DNA from: JABWBD01 sp040768665
GTDB lineage: Bacteria; Planctomycetota; Planctomycetia; Pirellulales; Thermoguttaceae
Length of the DNA: 64,000 nucleotides
Reading direction: 5' to 3'
Assembly: GCA_040768665.1 (NCBI GenBank)
Contig: JAXGMN010000008.1
Span: 124,001 to 188,000, forward strand
Position numbers and translations under genes: made by a program. Numbering within the stretch: the first letter of the stretch is position 1; each line of letters starts with the position of its first letter. The notes beneath the pieces were generated by a model that was not told the DNA's origin, made no database searches, and was given only the letters and a program-made list of their open reading frames with translations. This document shows positions 45,889-54,261 of the stretch, in pieces.

Positions 45889-47097
45889 TTAGTCAACATG
45901 AGTGAGCACAGCAGTGAGAGCTGGTGGGATCGCCATGCAGGTGACCAAGCGACTCTCACCCGGTTCTTTCCATGCGAGCAGGATGTGAAGCGATTCCAAG
46001 TAGTCGAGCAACCAGGCTTCTTCGCCAGCCGGTCGTATCTCCGTAACAAGCAACCGCATGACGACTTCGCCGAGAATGAATCGGTAGACGAATTCGTACT
46101 CGAGCAACTGGCTAATACCTTTGCGGACCTGGCTGTGAATATTTCCTGCATGGCAGCTCTTAATCTCTGTCAATACCTGACCGCCAGTGACCGCGAAGTG
46201 TATGTCGATTTGATCGTTATATTGAGGATCGTAACCGCTGGCTCTGGCTGCCGCAGCGGTAATCTGCTCCAGCATGAAATGTGCGCTGTTGGCCCGCTCC
46301 CTTGCCACCATGTCTACGACGATTGTGGCGGAGCGACGTCCGGAATGCGTTGGCCTTGTGCGATTCCACGGACGACTCTGCGAAACCCCTCGATTCCGGA
46401 TCTCTTCGTCCTCGAGCGGCTCGGTTTCGGCAAGAACTGTCCCGGAAAAACCGCGCAACTCCTCCACGGTGGCATTTGCCAAGGCGTTCCATCCATTCGA
46501 AATGAGATACTCCGCCGGTGCGTTGACCATTGACCGACGCACTGCGGGATTGCGCACATGCTGGGCTGCGACGCTCATCGCGTCCGTTAACCAGCCATCA
46601 TTGATTTCCAGATGAATCGCGCCCGCGGCTCTATCGAAGATGCCTGCTTCGAGGCAGAATTGCTCGAAGTTGGATCGTGCTTTTACAGCCGCTTCTGTGC
46701 CGAAGAATTCCTCGAAGAAGGCGGAATTCGATTTGCGTACAAGATTACTGACGCGCCAATGTCCGTCGCGACCAGATACGACTTCGCAGACGAATCGTCG
46801 CAGACGCGGTTCGCGGAACATCCAGACGAAGTACATGATCTTGCGAATTCGAGGAGAATCCAGGCCCTCTGAATCTGCAAGTGAAAGGAATTGGTCGAAA
46901 ACGATGGTTCCGTCGTCACGTAGACGGAGCCATCGATTCGCAAGAAGAGCGGGAATAGCATCGCTGGTTATCCGGCCTGCGACTTCCCTGAGTTGCTGGT
47001 ACGTCATTCCTGGCCGCACGGCCTGAATCGTGCGGTCCAACGCGCGCAGCGGAAATTCCTTTGTTATCGATCCGGCGCCCGCTCTTCGCTTGGCCAT
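45889..47097 (-). CDS. Unknown protein with C-terminal PD-(D/E)XK-like nuclease core
   Basis: 402 residues. The N-terminal 200 are mostly helical and could include winged-helix folds (TYQQLREVAGRITSDAIPAL), with no family recognised. The C-terminal part has NDQIDIHFAVTGGQVLTEIK: Asp 298, Glu 311 and Lys 313 are spaced as in PD-(D/E)XK nucleases, with a Gln (HSQVRKGISQLLEYE) on the next helix. The stop lies 49 bp before the start of the restriction enzyme on the same strand, so the two are likely co-transcribed. It may be an accessory or alternative nuclease of the restriction system. This is inference. Confidence 0.55.
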   Translation of the reverse strand: MAKRRAGAGSITKEFPLRALDRTIQAVRPGMTYQQLREVAGRITSDAIPALLANRWLRLRDDGTIVFDQFLSLADSEGLDSPRIRKIMYFVWMFREPRLRRFVCEVVSGRDGHWRVSNLVRKSNSAFFEEFFGTEAAVKARSNFEQFCLEAGIFDRAAGAIHLEINDGWLTDAMSVAAQHVRNPAVRRSMVNAPAEYLISNGWNALANATVEELRGFSGTVLAETEPLEDEEIRNRGVSQSRPWNRTRPTHSGRRSATIVVDMVARERANSAHFMLEQITAAAARASGYDPQYNDQIDIHFAVTGGQVLTEIKSCHAGNIHSQVRKGISQLLEYEFVYRFILGEVVMRLLVTEIRPAGEEAWLLDYLESLHILLAWKEPGESRLVTCMAIPPALTAVLTHVD

Positions 47098-47122
47098 GTC
47101 GTCGCCTCGATTGCTGAAAGAG

Positions 47123-47136
47123 GGGACATCACTGAT
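47123..47136. repeat. REP-like terminal inverted repeat, downstream end of RAYT
   Basis: GGGACATCACTGAT; its exact complement lies at 47841-47854 on the other side of the transposase gene. The intended RAYT stop codon (TGA, 47131-47129) is inside this copy. Confidence 0.75.
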
Positions 47137-47804
47137 TGTCTATTATCTTGCGAGGGCAGTCGGGGCCGCGCAAGGTGAAGCCGAGGCCCAGACGCGCGGC
47201 GGTGGTCTCCACCCAGGCGGCCGAACCGAACGGACGACCTCGCTGCGCACTCCCGCAAAGCGTCGAGTTGCTCCTCCGGCATCGCAGCGTTGACCCATGC
47301 CACCCAGCCTCGCGGACGCTCCACCGGCCAGGGGCTCAGCGGCAAGCCGCCCACGCGGTGCAGACGCCCCCAAAGCCCGCTCCACTGCCACTGCTCGGCC
47401 CGGTCCACCAGATTCGCTCGCAACGCATTGGCCTCCACGTAACGGCAGAGCGTGAGAAAGTACTCGTCCTCGGCGACGGGGAAACCCTTGAACCGGCCCT
47501 GGTAGAGATGGCTGCCGTCACGAGAATGGTAACGCTCGTGGTGTCGCCGGACATGCGTCACTCCCACCCAGCCCATCCATTGTCCTAACGCCTTGTAGGT
47601 CTTGGGGCGCACGACGAGGTGTCAATGTATGCGAAGGAGGCAGTACGTCAGCAGTTCGACCGCATACCACTGGATCCCCTCCGCCAGCACCCTTTCGAAC
47701 GCTTCGTAGTCGCCCGGTTTGTGAAACAGCCGCATTCGCCCGTTCCCTCGGTTGAGGACATGGTAGACGGTGTCGGCTTCGGTGGCTCGGGCGGTTCGTG
47801 GCAT
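47129..47804 (-). pseudogene. REP-associated tyrosine transposase (RAYT), broken
   Basis: The first 60 codons (MPRTARATEADTVYHVLNRG, then NGRMRLFHKPGDYEAFERVL) and the continuation after 47612 (RPKTYKALGQWMGWVGVTHV, RYVEANALRANLVDRAEQW) are typical of Y1/HUH RAYT transposases of the IS200 group. Between them the expected HWHLV reads His-stop-His: a TGA in place of TGG in the catalytic HUH motif, same frame on both sides. A second lesion, a frameshift near 47240, interrupts the C-terminus, where RPFGSAAWVETTAARLGLGF continues in another frame. Inverted REP-like sequences bracket the gene. Confidence 0.8.
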
Positions 47805-47840
47805 GCCGACATCCTAACTTCGCCGGAAAACTCCGCCAAT

Positions 47841-47854
47841 ATCAGTGATGTCCC
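47841..47854. repeat. REP-like terminal inverted repeat, upstream end of RAYT
   Basis: ATCAGTGATGTCCC followed by a long pyrimidine tract (CTTTTTCTTTTCTC). The region 47855-48126 after it shows no gene. Confidence 0.75.
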
Positions 47855-48126
47855 TTTTTCTTTTCTCTTTTTCTTTTCTGTCGCTGGTCGTGCGGTCGCG
47901 ACGAATCGCTATCCAGCAGCGGCAGAGGACCGGCATTGAAGAAGCCCAGCAGGTTGGCCAGTCGATCGGCCGAGCCTGTTACGTCAGGGTGGTCTACTCA
48001 AACTTGCCCTTACTCAGGCAGAAAAGGCAAGGTCTGATGGCTCCATCGGAAGAGCACCTGTTGACCGCTAGTTTGGAAGACCGCGAGCATTGTTACCAAT
48101 CATTCCTTCAAGATCCTTGGTCCGTA

Positions 48127-49788
48127 CTAATAGTCGTAATACGATCGACCGGTCATATCGTACCGAAGCCCTTCCAACACCCGGCAAATCTCGCTCCACT
48201 GACTCGAGGCGTAACCTCCAGCAGCCTGGTCCACTCTGGATCGCTCAACCCGGTAAAGTTCGTCCGTATCCTTCGCGCCAAGTGAAAGCACGAGTGGCTT
48301 CGTTCGGCTAGTCAAGTCGAGTTGGTCGATGGGTACATTCTTCGCCTTCTCCGGCTCCTCCAGTCTCGGCGGGGCTTTGATCAGTGGGTCCACGGAGTCC
48401 GCATACCAAGATGCCCAATCCAACCATTCCTGGAACCTGCTGGGGTCTTTGGTAACAAGTGTTCCCGAAGATACGCCACTCTCGATGACTTTCAGGTACG
48501 CCCGGATCTGCTGCGCATGGTGCCAGTTTGCCGTATCCTTCAAAAGCGATTCCTGCCGCTCTTTCTCTTCCTTCGCCCGCCGCTCACGGCGCGACCGCAC
48601 GCTGTGTACCTGCTCGCGTTGCCGCTTGGTGCATTCTTCGTCCAAGCGAGCCAGTCGATTCAGCTCAATATGCTTCATCAGGCCATCGACGACCCGGCGA
48701 AGGATGTTCTCCAGGCGCTGCTTGCTGCCATCGGCCCATCGTCTCCGTTCGCCCCACCCGCAACTTTCGATCTGAAACACCAGCCTGCCCGTGGGCTTGT
48801 GTTTCCAGTCTCGCCACCGGAATCCGTTGTCCTTTCGTCCCACCTCCACCCGCTCGATCTCCTCGGAGATACTCAGCAGCACCATATCGTCCTGAAACTT
48901 CATGCCGATAACCCTGTTCCCACAATAGTCCTTCGCGGAAACATCGACAGTGCCACCTAGTTCCTCCCAGGCTTTGACGAGAGCGTTGGCGATACGGAGG
49001 CAACGTGCGATGGACTGTGGAGCCACACGAATCGCCAGCGTTTCCTGCTGGGTCGCTGTCACCAGTCCATGTTGGTCCGGTGTTGCACTGCGCAATGCAT
49101 CGTTCGTCGCGCTAATGATTGGAAGCGGAGAAGTCAGACGATCTGGAACTTCAATCGTCGGTTGTCGGGATACATCGCCGCTTCCTGAACGATTCTCCTG
49201 TGTCTGATGTGCAACGTGAAAGCGTATCTCTTTCAGTTTTTCATCATTCAGCGTCGGCAGCGGAATCTGATCGACATGCTTGCCGTGCTCCTTCTTCGCC
49301 CAATAGCCGAGTGGAGGTCGCGGGATGTGATGCTTCTTGCACACCTTCGCCAACCCGACGTCTGATAGCCCGAATGCGGCAGCCAGCTTTCGCGTAGGCG
49401 TAGACCACAGCAGTTCGTAGAGCTGCTCTCGCGTCAGCTTTGCTACACCATCCTCCCATCGGAAACTAATGATCGCCAACTGCTCGACCCGGGATTCTCC
49501 ACTGGGAGCAGAAGCGTCGTGCCCATCCCCTTGCGATCGCATTGCGATTTCCGGCTCCGGTCCATGGGTCCAATCTAACAGCCGTATCCGCCGGACAGGG
49601 AGGCCATGTTTCTTCTTGTACCAATAACCCGTCGGCGGAATAGGAATCTCGAAGCGAGCGCAAATCCGCAGGAGGGCGGCTTGCGAGAGATCGAAACTGG
49701 ACGCCACCTTGCTAATCCGCGTAGACCATAGCAGATCATACAGGGCCTGGCGTGTCAGGGTGATGGTATTTTCGCTGGTCCCGACCAT
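48127..49788 (-). CDS. Unknown 553-aa protein with duplicated HTH-like module
   Basis: Two copies of one module lie in the N-terminal third: LTRQALYDLLWSTRISKVAS, ending PPTGYWYKKKHG, and LTREQLYELLWSTPTRKLAA, ending PPLGYWAKKEHG. Each looks like a helix-turn-helix (ALLRICARFEIP / GLAKVCKKHHIP) followed by a GYW motif. The middle has a beta-rich stretch (VIGMKFQDDMVLLSISEEIE) and then a long charged helix (RRERRAKEEKERQESLLKD) likely to be coiled coil. No enzymatic motif is seen. I do not recognise a named family. The position in a restriction island beside a tRNA suggests a mobile or defence-related role, unproven. Confidence 0.6.
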   Translation of the reverse strand: MVGTSENTITLTRQALYDLLWSTRISKVASSFDLSQAALLRICARFEIPIPPTGYWYKKKHGLPVRRIRLLDWTHGPEPEIAMRSQGDGHDASAPSGESRVEQLAIISFRWEDGVAKLTREQLYELLWSTPTRKLAAAFGLSDVGLAKVCKKHHIPRPPLGYWAKKEHGKHVDQIPLPTLNDEKLKEIRFHVAHQTQENRSGSGDVSRQPTIEVPDRLTSPLPIISATNDALRSATPDQHGLVTATQQETLAIRVAPQSIARCLRIANALVKAWEELGGTVDVSAKDYCGNRVIGMKFQDDMVLLSISEEIERVEVGRKDNGFRWRDWKHKPTGRLVFQIESCGWGERRRWADGSKQRLENILRRVVDGLMKHIELNRLARLDEECTKRQREQVHSVRSRRERRAKEEKERQESLLKDTANWHHAQQIRAYLKVIESGVSSGTLVTKDPSRFQEWLDWASWYADSVDPLIKAPPRLEEPEKAKNVPIDQLDLTSRTKPLVLSLGAKDTDELYRVERSRVDQAAGGYASSQWSEICRVLEGLRYDMTGRSYYDY

Positions 49789-50184
49789 GTGTCGATTCCC
49801 CTTATCGTAAAGTGGTTGGACGGGAGCGGCCGATCACACGGATGCTCAACCAATCGAGCGTTGCAGTTGTGCTGACCAGCGGCCCTGAGTACGCGGAAGC
49901 CAGAAACCTAAATGAGGACGGTGGTCTACTGAGTCCGAAGGCCCGACGTTTTCGGCCGAGAGGACAGGCGGCCTGTTCGTCGACGATCGGAATGGTATCT
50001 ACGGCAAGACCTGTCACGGCGAGGGCTACTTCTGCCTGCAGAATGGTGGGTCGCAACCGTCATCCGGAGAAGGGTATCTATGCGAGAAGAACGATCGCTT
50101 GCCGGAAAGGTGGAGACGAGGCAAGCACTCGTAGGAGATTGTTGTACCGCAAGCTATGGCGACAACGCCCCGTCGCCAGAAAAA
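49789..50184. other. Intergenic, no gene seen
   Basis: About 400 bp between the duplicated-HTH gene and the tRNA-Arg 3' end. One open plus-strand frame crosses into the tRNA and is not credible. No clear copy of the tRNA 3' end was found here. Confidence 0.5.
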
Positions 50185-50258
<74 letters not shown>

Positions 50259-50547
50259 AAGTTTTTAAGGTTTTACACCTGCTCTGTGCCTCCTGGCCGC
50301 CCGGGCTTGGCACCCTTTTCCACACCGGCAGCTTCGGACGCGTAAGAGCGCTCCATCGGTTTACACGGAGCGGATCGGAAGCCGCACACCACTGGCGGTA
50401 TCCCCCAATGCAAACCCAAACGGTAAGCGAAGGCTCCGGCACCGCCCTTCGCTCTTACTTCGGATAAGATGGTACGCCGCACTTGTCCCATTCTGTACCA
50501 GACGCCAACCCAAACTCCGGGAACTGGCATAATGTCTTACGCTGCAA

Positions 50548-50600
50548 GTAACCCCGACAGGGTTCGAACCGGTAATCTTCAGCTCCGGAGGTTGCCGGAC
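50548..50600 (-). pseudogene. tRNA-Arg(CCG)-like 3'-half remnant
   Basis: The minus strand contains CTCCGGAG (anticodon-loop-like, CCG), CTGAAGATTACC, a TTCGAAC T loop and a closing CCCTGTCGGGGTTAC, as in tRNA-Arg(CCG) genes. The anticodon and T stems have mispairs and no matching 5' half is found, so it looks like a decayed copy. The rest of 50259-50988 shows no gene. Confidence 0.4.
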
Positions 50601-50988
50601 GAGGTGGGGATCATCACTCTTAAAGTCTTTGCTGGACAAGGATTTCGGCAAGAGCACCTCGGTTCTCACCGCTTTCCGAATTCTCGCTATTTTAGGATCC
50701 ATTCCTGCATTTGGCAACGGTCCTGTGCCAACTGCTGGCCACGATGGATGAGATAGAATCACTCAGGGCAATCCCCGGACCTGCCTCTTCTGGTCCGGTT
50801 CTGTTCCAACGGATCGACCCGGACCGATGCGGGTGCACTCGGCAAGCGGAACCTGCATGGGACAGCCATCCTGATGGCCCGGCAGTGGAACCGTCCGTCC
50901 GCTCGTTCCGGGCTTTGTTGTTCCCCGGCTTGACTGAAGTGGTTAGCATGGGAGTAGGGTCCCATGCGCCACACAGTGCGAGCCAATC

Positions 50989-53268
50989 ATGCCGGAGCGA
51001 TGGTACTACTGGCTGAACGGCGAGAGCCTTGGCCCGCTAACGGATAGCGGGCTGAAGGAATCCGTCTCCGGTGCGCAGATCCACCCGGCTACGCCGGTCC
51101 GCCGGGGTGAGGATGGGCAGTGGATGCCGGCATGGATTGCCATTCAGCAGATGCAGGGATTCGGCTATGCCCAGGCTCAACCTCTCGCCCAAGGACAACT
51201 CTCACCGGCTCCACCCCAGGGCGGTCCACCCGAGGGTGCGGCATCCCGCCTTCCGCACCAGGCAGCGCCGCTTCCGTCAGCCGCTCCACAACAGCCGGTC
51301 GAAGACGATCTTTTTGAGGAACGGCCACTTGCCGTTGGGATGCTGCTGCCGTTTCTGACGTCGGCCGTTTTCCACCTGGCGATCTTTATTCTGCTGGGGC
51401 TGATGGTCTCGGAGGTGACGCGGGGCACCGGCACCGGCACACTCAACGCAGCCTGGCTGGCCGACCCGGACGACTTCGTTGTCGACGAGGCGGTGCTGGA
51501 CATCGAGTCGCCCGCCATTCAGGAGATCGACGCGGCGCCTCTGCGGGATTCGATGGGCGGCGAGGAGAGCGTGGCCCACCTTTCGGTGTTTGAGCCGTTT
51601 CAGGTTGCGATGGCGGTCGATACCAAGATGAGCATCGACATGCCGTTCACCCTGGAAGAGTTGACCCGAACGTGGACGGCACCCAATGCGATGAACCAGC
51701 CGATCACCGGTCGGCTCCGCCAGGCCCAGACCGTCGGAGACGCTACCGGCGGTATCCTTGAGGAAATCAAGAAGGAGCTTGAACTCGGCAAGCTGCTGGT
51801 TGTCTGGATGATCGACGCGTCGATCAGTCTGGCCGACGACCGGCCGCGGGTCGCCGATCAGTTGCTTGCCTTTCTAGAGGAGTTGAAGCAGGAGGAGGAT
51901 GAGGATTCCAACCAGTTGATCAATGCGGCGGTCGCCTTCGGCGCCGACGTGCAGGAAGTGGAGCCGTCGACGAAGTTCGGCAACCGGGTGGTCAAAGCCA
52001 TCCTGGAAGCGCCGTTCGACAAGTCGGGTGTCGAGAACGTGTTCACCGCTGTGGGCTGGGCGGCTCGCAAGTACCGCAAGGGCTGGAAAGATGCGATTCG
52101 AATCGTCGTCTGGACCGACGAGTCGGGCGACGACTGGATCTTGCTTGAACAGCTCATCGCGCTGTGCAGGAAGAACCGCATCACCGTATCCATCGTGGGG
52201 CCCTCGGCGATTCTGGGACGGGAGATCGGCACGCAGGTCTGGGAGCACGGCCCCACGGGGCAGGTTTTCAACTTGCCGGTCGACCGCGGCCCCGACTCCG
52301 CGCTGCCCGAGCGGTTCTCGCTGCCGTACTGGTACGAAACGCTGTCGCTTTCGGAGAGCAGCGGATCGCCGAGCGACCAACAAGCGGGACGCGGACTGAT
52401 CGACGGCTTCCCGGCATGGTACGGCGGGCGGCAGTTGGAGGGCATCGCTGCCGGATTCGGGCCCTATCCGCTCACCCGGCTAGCGATGGAGACCGGGGGA
52501 AGCTACACCATTTTTGATCGGCCGGCCGATCGGGGCCCCTTCCGCCTGGAGACGTTGGAGCCGTACGTGCCCGACTACCGGTCTGTGACGGAGTTGGAAA
52601 ACGACCTGAAGCACAATCCGCTGCGGCGGGCCATCGTGACAGTTGCGAACATGACGTTGCGGGGGGGCAGCCGGGCCCTGCCTGCCATGGAGTTTCTGAG
52701 TTCGTCGAAGGAGTATGTTTCGCAGAGCGAGTTTCACAGCCGGCTGGGAATGGTTGTCCGATACCGGTCTGCAATCTGCGCCGGCCTGATGCGGACGACG
52801 CAAGTTGGACTCAGCCAGTTCGGTCCCAACGGCATGGAAGAGCTGTACGAGAAGGAGACTTCGCCTCGGTGGCGTGCGTGGTACGACTTGACGCGCGGGC
52901 GGCTGCTGGCCGTTCAAGTACGATGCGCCGAGTACCTTACCGCCTGCAAGATGCTTCCTCAATCGCTCAACCCGCAGACAAACTGGTTCACGTTCGAATC
53001 GTCGTCGGAGCTGCGCGGCAATGCGGCGACGCTCGCGCAGGCCGAGGAGGCGTTTCGGCTGCTCCAGCGGTGCGTCGACGCAAACCGAGGCACTCCCTGG
53101 GAATACCTGGCACAGCGAGAACTGGATCATCCGCTGGGCATCGGGCTGAGGCAGCAGACGATACCGCAGCCACCGCCGTGGCGTCCCTCGACACGAAGCG
53201 GTTCGGGCATGCCGCGCCCGCCGGAAATGCCGCCTTCAACGATTACGGTAACGCCGCCGAAGCTGTAG
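50989..53268 (+). CDS. GYF-like / TM / vWA-domain protein
   Basis: 759 residues. Residues 5-50 (RWYYWLNGESLGPLTDSGLK, then GQWMPAW) are a GYF_2/DUF4339 domain, known for binding proline-rich peptides. A Pro/Ala/Gln linker follows, which could be its own ligand, then one membrane helix at about 113-141 (AVGMLLPFLTSAVFHLAIFI). From about 265 a von Willebrand A-like domain starts with a MIDAS-type VVWMIDASISLADDRPRV (Asp 276, Ser 278, Ser 280) and DAIRIVVWTDESGDDWILL. The C-terminal third is helical. Typical of planctomycete membrane proteins with chaperone-like or adhesive vWA modules. Function unknown. Confidence 0.72.
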   Translation: MPERWYYWLNGESLGPLTDSGLKESVSGAQIHPATPVRRGEDGQWMPAWIAIQQMQGFGYAQAQPLAQGQLSPAPPQGGPPEGAASRLPHQAAPLPSAAPQQPVEDDLFEERPLAVGMLLPFLTSAVFHLAIFILLGLMVSEVTRGTGTGTLNAAWLADPDDFVVDEAVLDIESPAIQEIDAAPLRDSMGGEESVAHLSVFEPFQVAMAVDTKMSIDMPFTLEELTRTWTAPNAMNQPITGRLRQAQTVGDATGGILEEIKKELELGKLLVVWMIDASISLADDRPRVADQLLAFLEELKQEEDEDSNQLINAAVAFGADVQEVEPSTKFGNRVVKAILEAPFDKSGVENVFTAVGWAARKYRKGWKDAIRIVVWTDESGDDWILLEQLIALCRKNRITVSIVGPSAILGREIGTQVWEHGPTGQVFNLPVDRGPDSALPERFSLPYWYETLSLSESSGSPSDQQAGRGLIDGFPAWYGGRQLEGIAAGFGPYPLTRLAMETGGSYTIFDRPADRGPFRLETLEPYVPDYRSVTELENDLKHNPLRRAIVTVANMTLRGGSRALPAMEFLSSSKEYVSQSEFHSRLGMVVRYRSAICAGLMRTTQVGLSQFGPNGMEELYEKETSPRWRAWYDLTRGRLLAVQVRCAEYLTACKMLPQSLNPQTNWFTFESSSELRGNAATLAQAEEAFRLLQRCVDANRGTPWEYLAQRELDHPLGIGLRQQTIPQPPPWRPSTRSGSGMPRPPEMPPSTITVTPPKL

Positions 53269-53290
53269 CGGTGTTGCACAATAGAGGCCG

Positions 53291-53323
53291 AGCAGGCCGG
53301 CTGCTCCAAGCAGCCGGCCTGCT
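53291..53323. terminator. Bidirectional hairpin between convergent genes
   Basis: AGCAGGCCGGCTGCT and its exact complement form a 15-bp GC-rich stem around a CCA loop, between the vWA gene and the Coa1-like gene, which converge here. There is no T-run, but position and strength fit a terminator. Confidence 0.65.
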
Positions 53324-53363
53324 GGACCTTGGCAGCTCGAAGCAGTCGGGTCGCCGGGCTTAT

Positions 53364-53852
53364 TCACTGCCCAGGCTTCCAAGGTGGAGCTTCTTCCATT
53401 CCCTCCTGGTCTTCCAGCTCGAGCGAGATCCGTTCGCCATCGGCGAAAGTGACCTCGACCGTCGTCAGGCCCCATTGGCCGCCAATACGGCGAGCGCGGG
53501 CCTGGACGTGGGCGCGGCCGCGAGGGCCGGCAACGTCAAATTCGAGCAGCGCGTTTCCGCCGCCGTTCTCCACGTTCACGTTGCCGGTTGGAAACAGGCC
53601 CGCCTCCTCAATCGGCTGACCCAGACGGTCGATCACCTCCGGGCTGGTACGGACCTCCTCGAGGGCCATCTGGTACGGCGAACTGCTCTTAATTGCGTAG
53701 AGCGCCGTTCCGAAGATTCCCAGGCAGCAGCCGCCGCATCCAAGCACGATCCCGAGCAAACCGACGGGCACCACCCAAAGCCAGTTACGGGACCACCAAC
53801 TCCGCGGCGGCGGCTCTGGCTCGAACGTTGTGGCCGGTCCAAAGTCTTCCAA
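53364..53852 (-). CDS. Coa1-like membrane protein
   Basis: 162 residues. The start is a TTG at 53852, five bases after AAAGGAGAA; no ATG fits. A short acidic N-terminus leads to a membrane helix (WLWVVPVGLLGIVLGCGGCC). Then YQMALEEVRTSPEVIDRLGQ and FDVAGPRGRAHVQARARRIG resemble the cytochrome oxidase assembly factor Coa1 domain, which in bacteria is often found on unrelated small membrane proteins. The longer frame to 54110 is the antisense-like shadow of the next gene and is rejected. It follows the small basic protein gene by 25 bp. Confidence 0.7.
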   Translation of the reverse strand: MEDFGPATTFEPEPPPRSWWSRNWLWVVPVGLLGIVLGCGGCCLGIFGTALYAIKSSSPYQMALEEVRTSPEVIDRLGQPIEEAGLFPTGNVNVENGGGNALLEFDVAGPRGRAHVQARARRIGGQWGLTTVEVTFADGERISLELEDQEGMEEAPPWKPGQ

Positions 53853-53877
53853 GGGATTCTCCTTTTTTGTCGGCCAG

Positions 53878-54261
53878 TCAACTCTCCGGTTGGCTCGCGG
53901 CACGCTCAGCCTCGCGCTGCATGCGGGCCAACTCGAGCGGCGAAAGCTTTTCCTTGGGCGAAGGTTCCGCAGGTGGGGCCGAGTCTTCTTTTTTCGGCGG
54001 GGCTTTGGCGGCGGGTTTGACTTTCGGCTCCGCCGGCTTGGGCTCCGGTTTCTCGACGACCTTGAGGAAGTCGAGTTCGATGTCGTACCAGCCGCGGTTG
54101 CTGTCGGCATCGAACTGCACCAACGCGCGGCCGTTGCAGTTAATCGTTTTCACCTGGCCGTAGAAGCCTTTGAACCGCGCCAGTTCCGGGCGGGAAGCAT
54201 CGACCACCACGTAGCGGTCGGTGTATTCTTCTTTCAGCTTTTCGATGCGTTCGACTTGCAT
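53878..54261 (-). CDS. Small conserved-type protein downstream of prfB
   Basis: 127 residues from the ATG that overlaps the prfB stop (TGATG). The first 65 residues (YTDRYVVVDASRPELARFKG, then YGQVKTINCNGRALVQFDAD) look like a small beta barrel of the KOW/SH3 type, possibly RNA- or ribosome-linked. The second half is a Lys/Pro/Glu-rich tail (PKPAEPKVKPAAKAPPKKED). Translational coupling with release factor 2 suggests a translation-related job, but no function is established. Confidence 0.65.
   Translation of the reverse strand: MQVERIEKLKEEYTDRYVVVDASRPELARFKGFYGQVKTINCNGRALVQFDADSNRGWYDIELDFLKVVEKPEPKPAEPKVKPAAKAPPKKEDSAPPAEPSPKEKLSPLELARMQREAERAASQPES

Noticed and set aside
47622..47804. 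A separate 60-aa small protein
   Set aside because: It is the N-terminus of the RAYT in the same frame as the rest, ended by a TGA in the HUH motif.
47845..48285. 146-codon plus-strand frame after the RAYT
   Set aside because: Starts in the pyrimidine tract and has no family-like pattern; overlaps the end of a real minus-strand gene.
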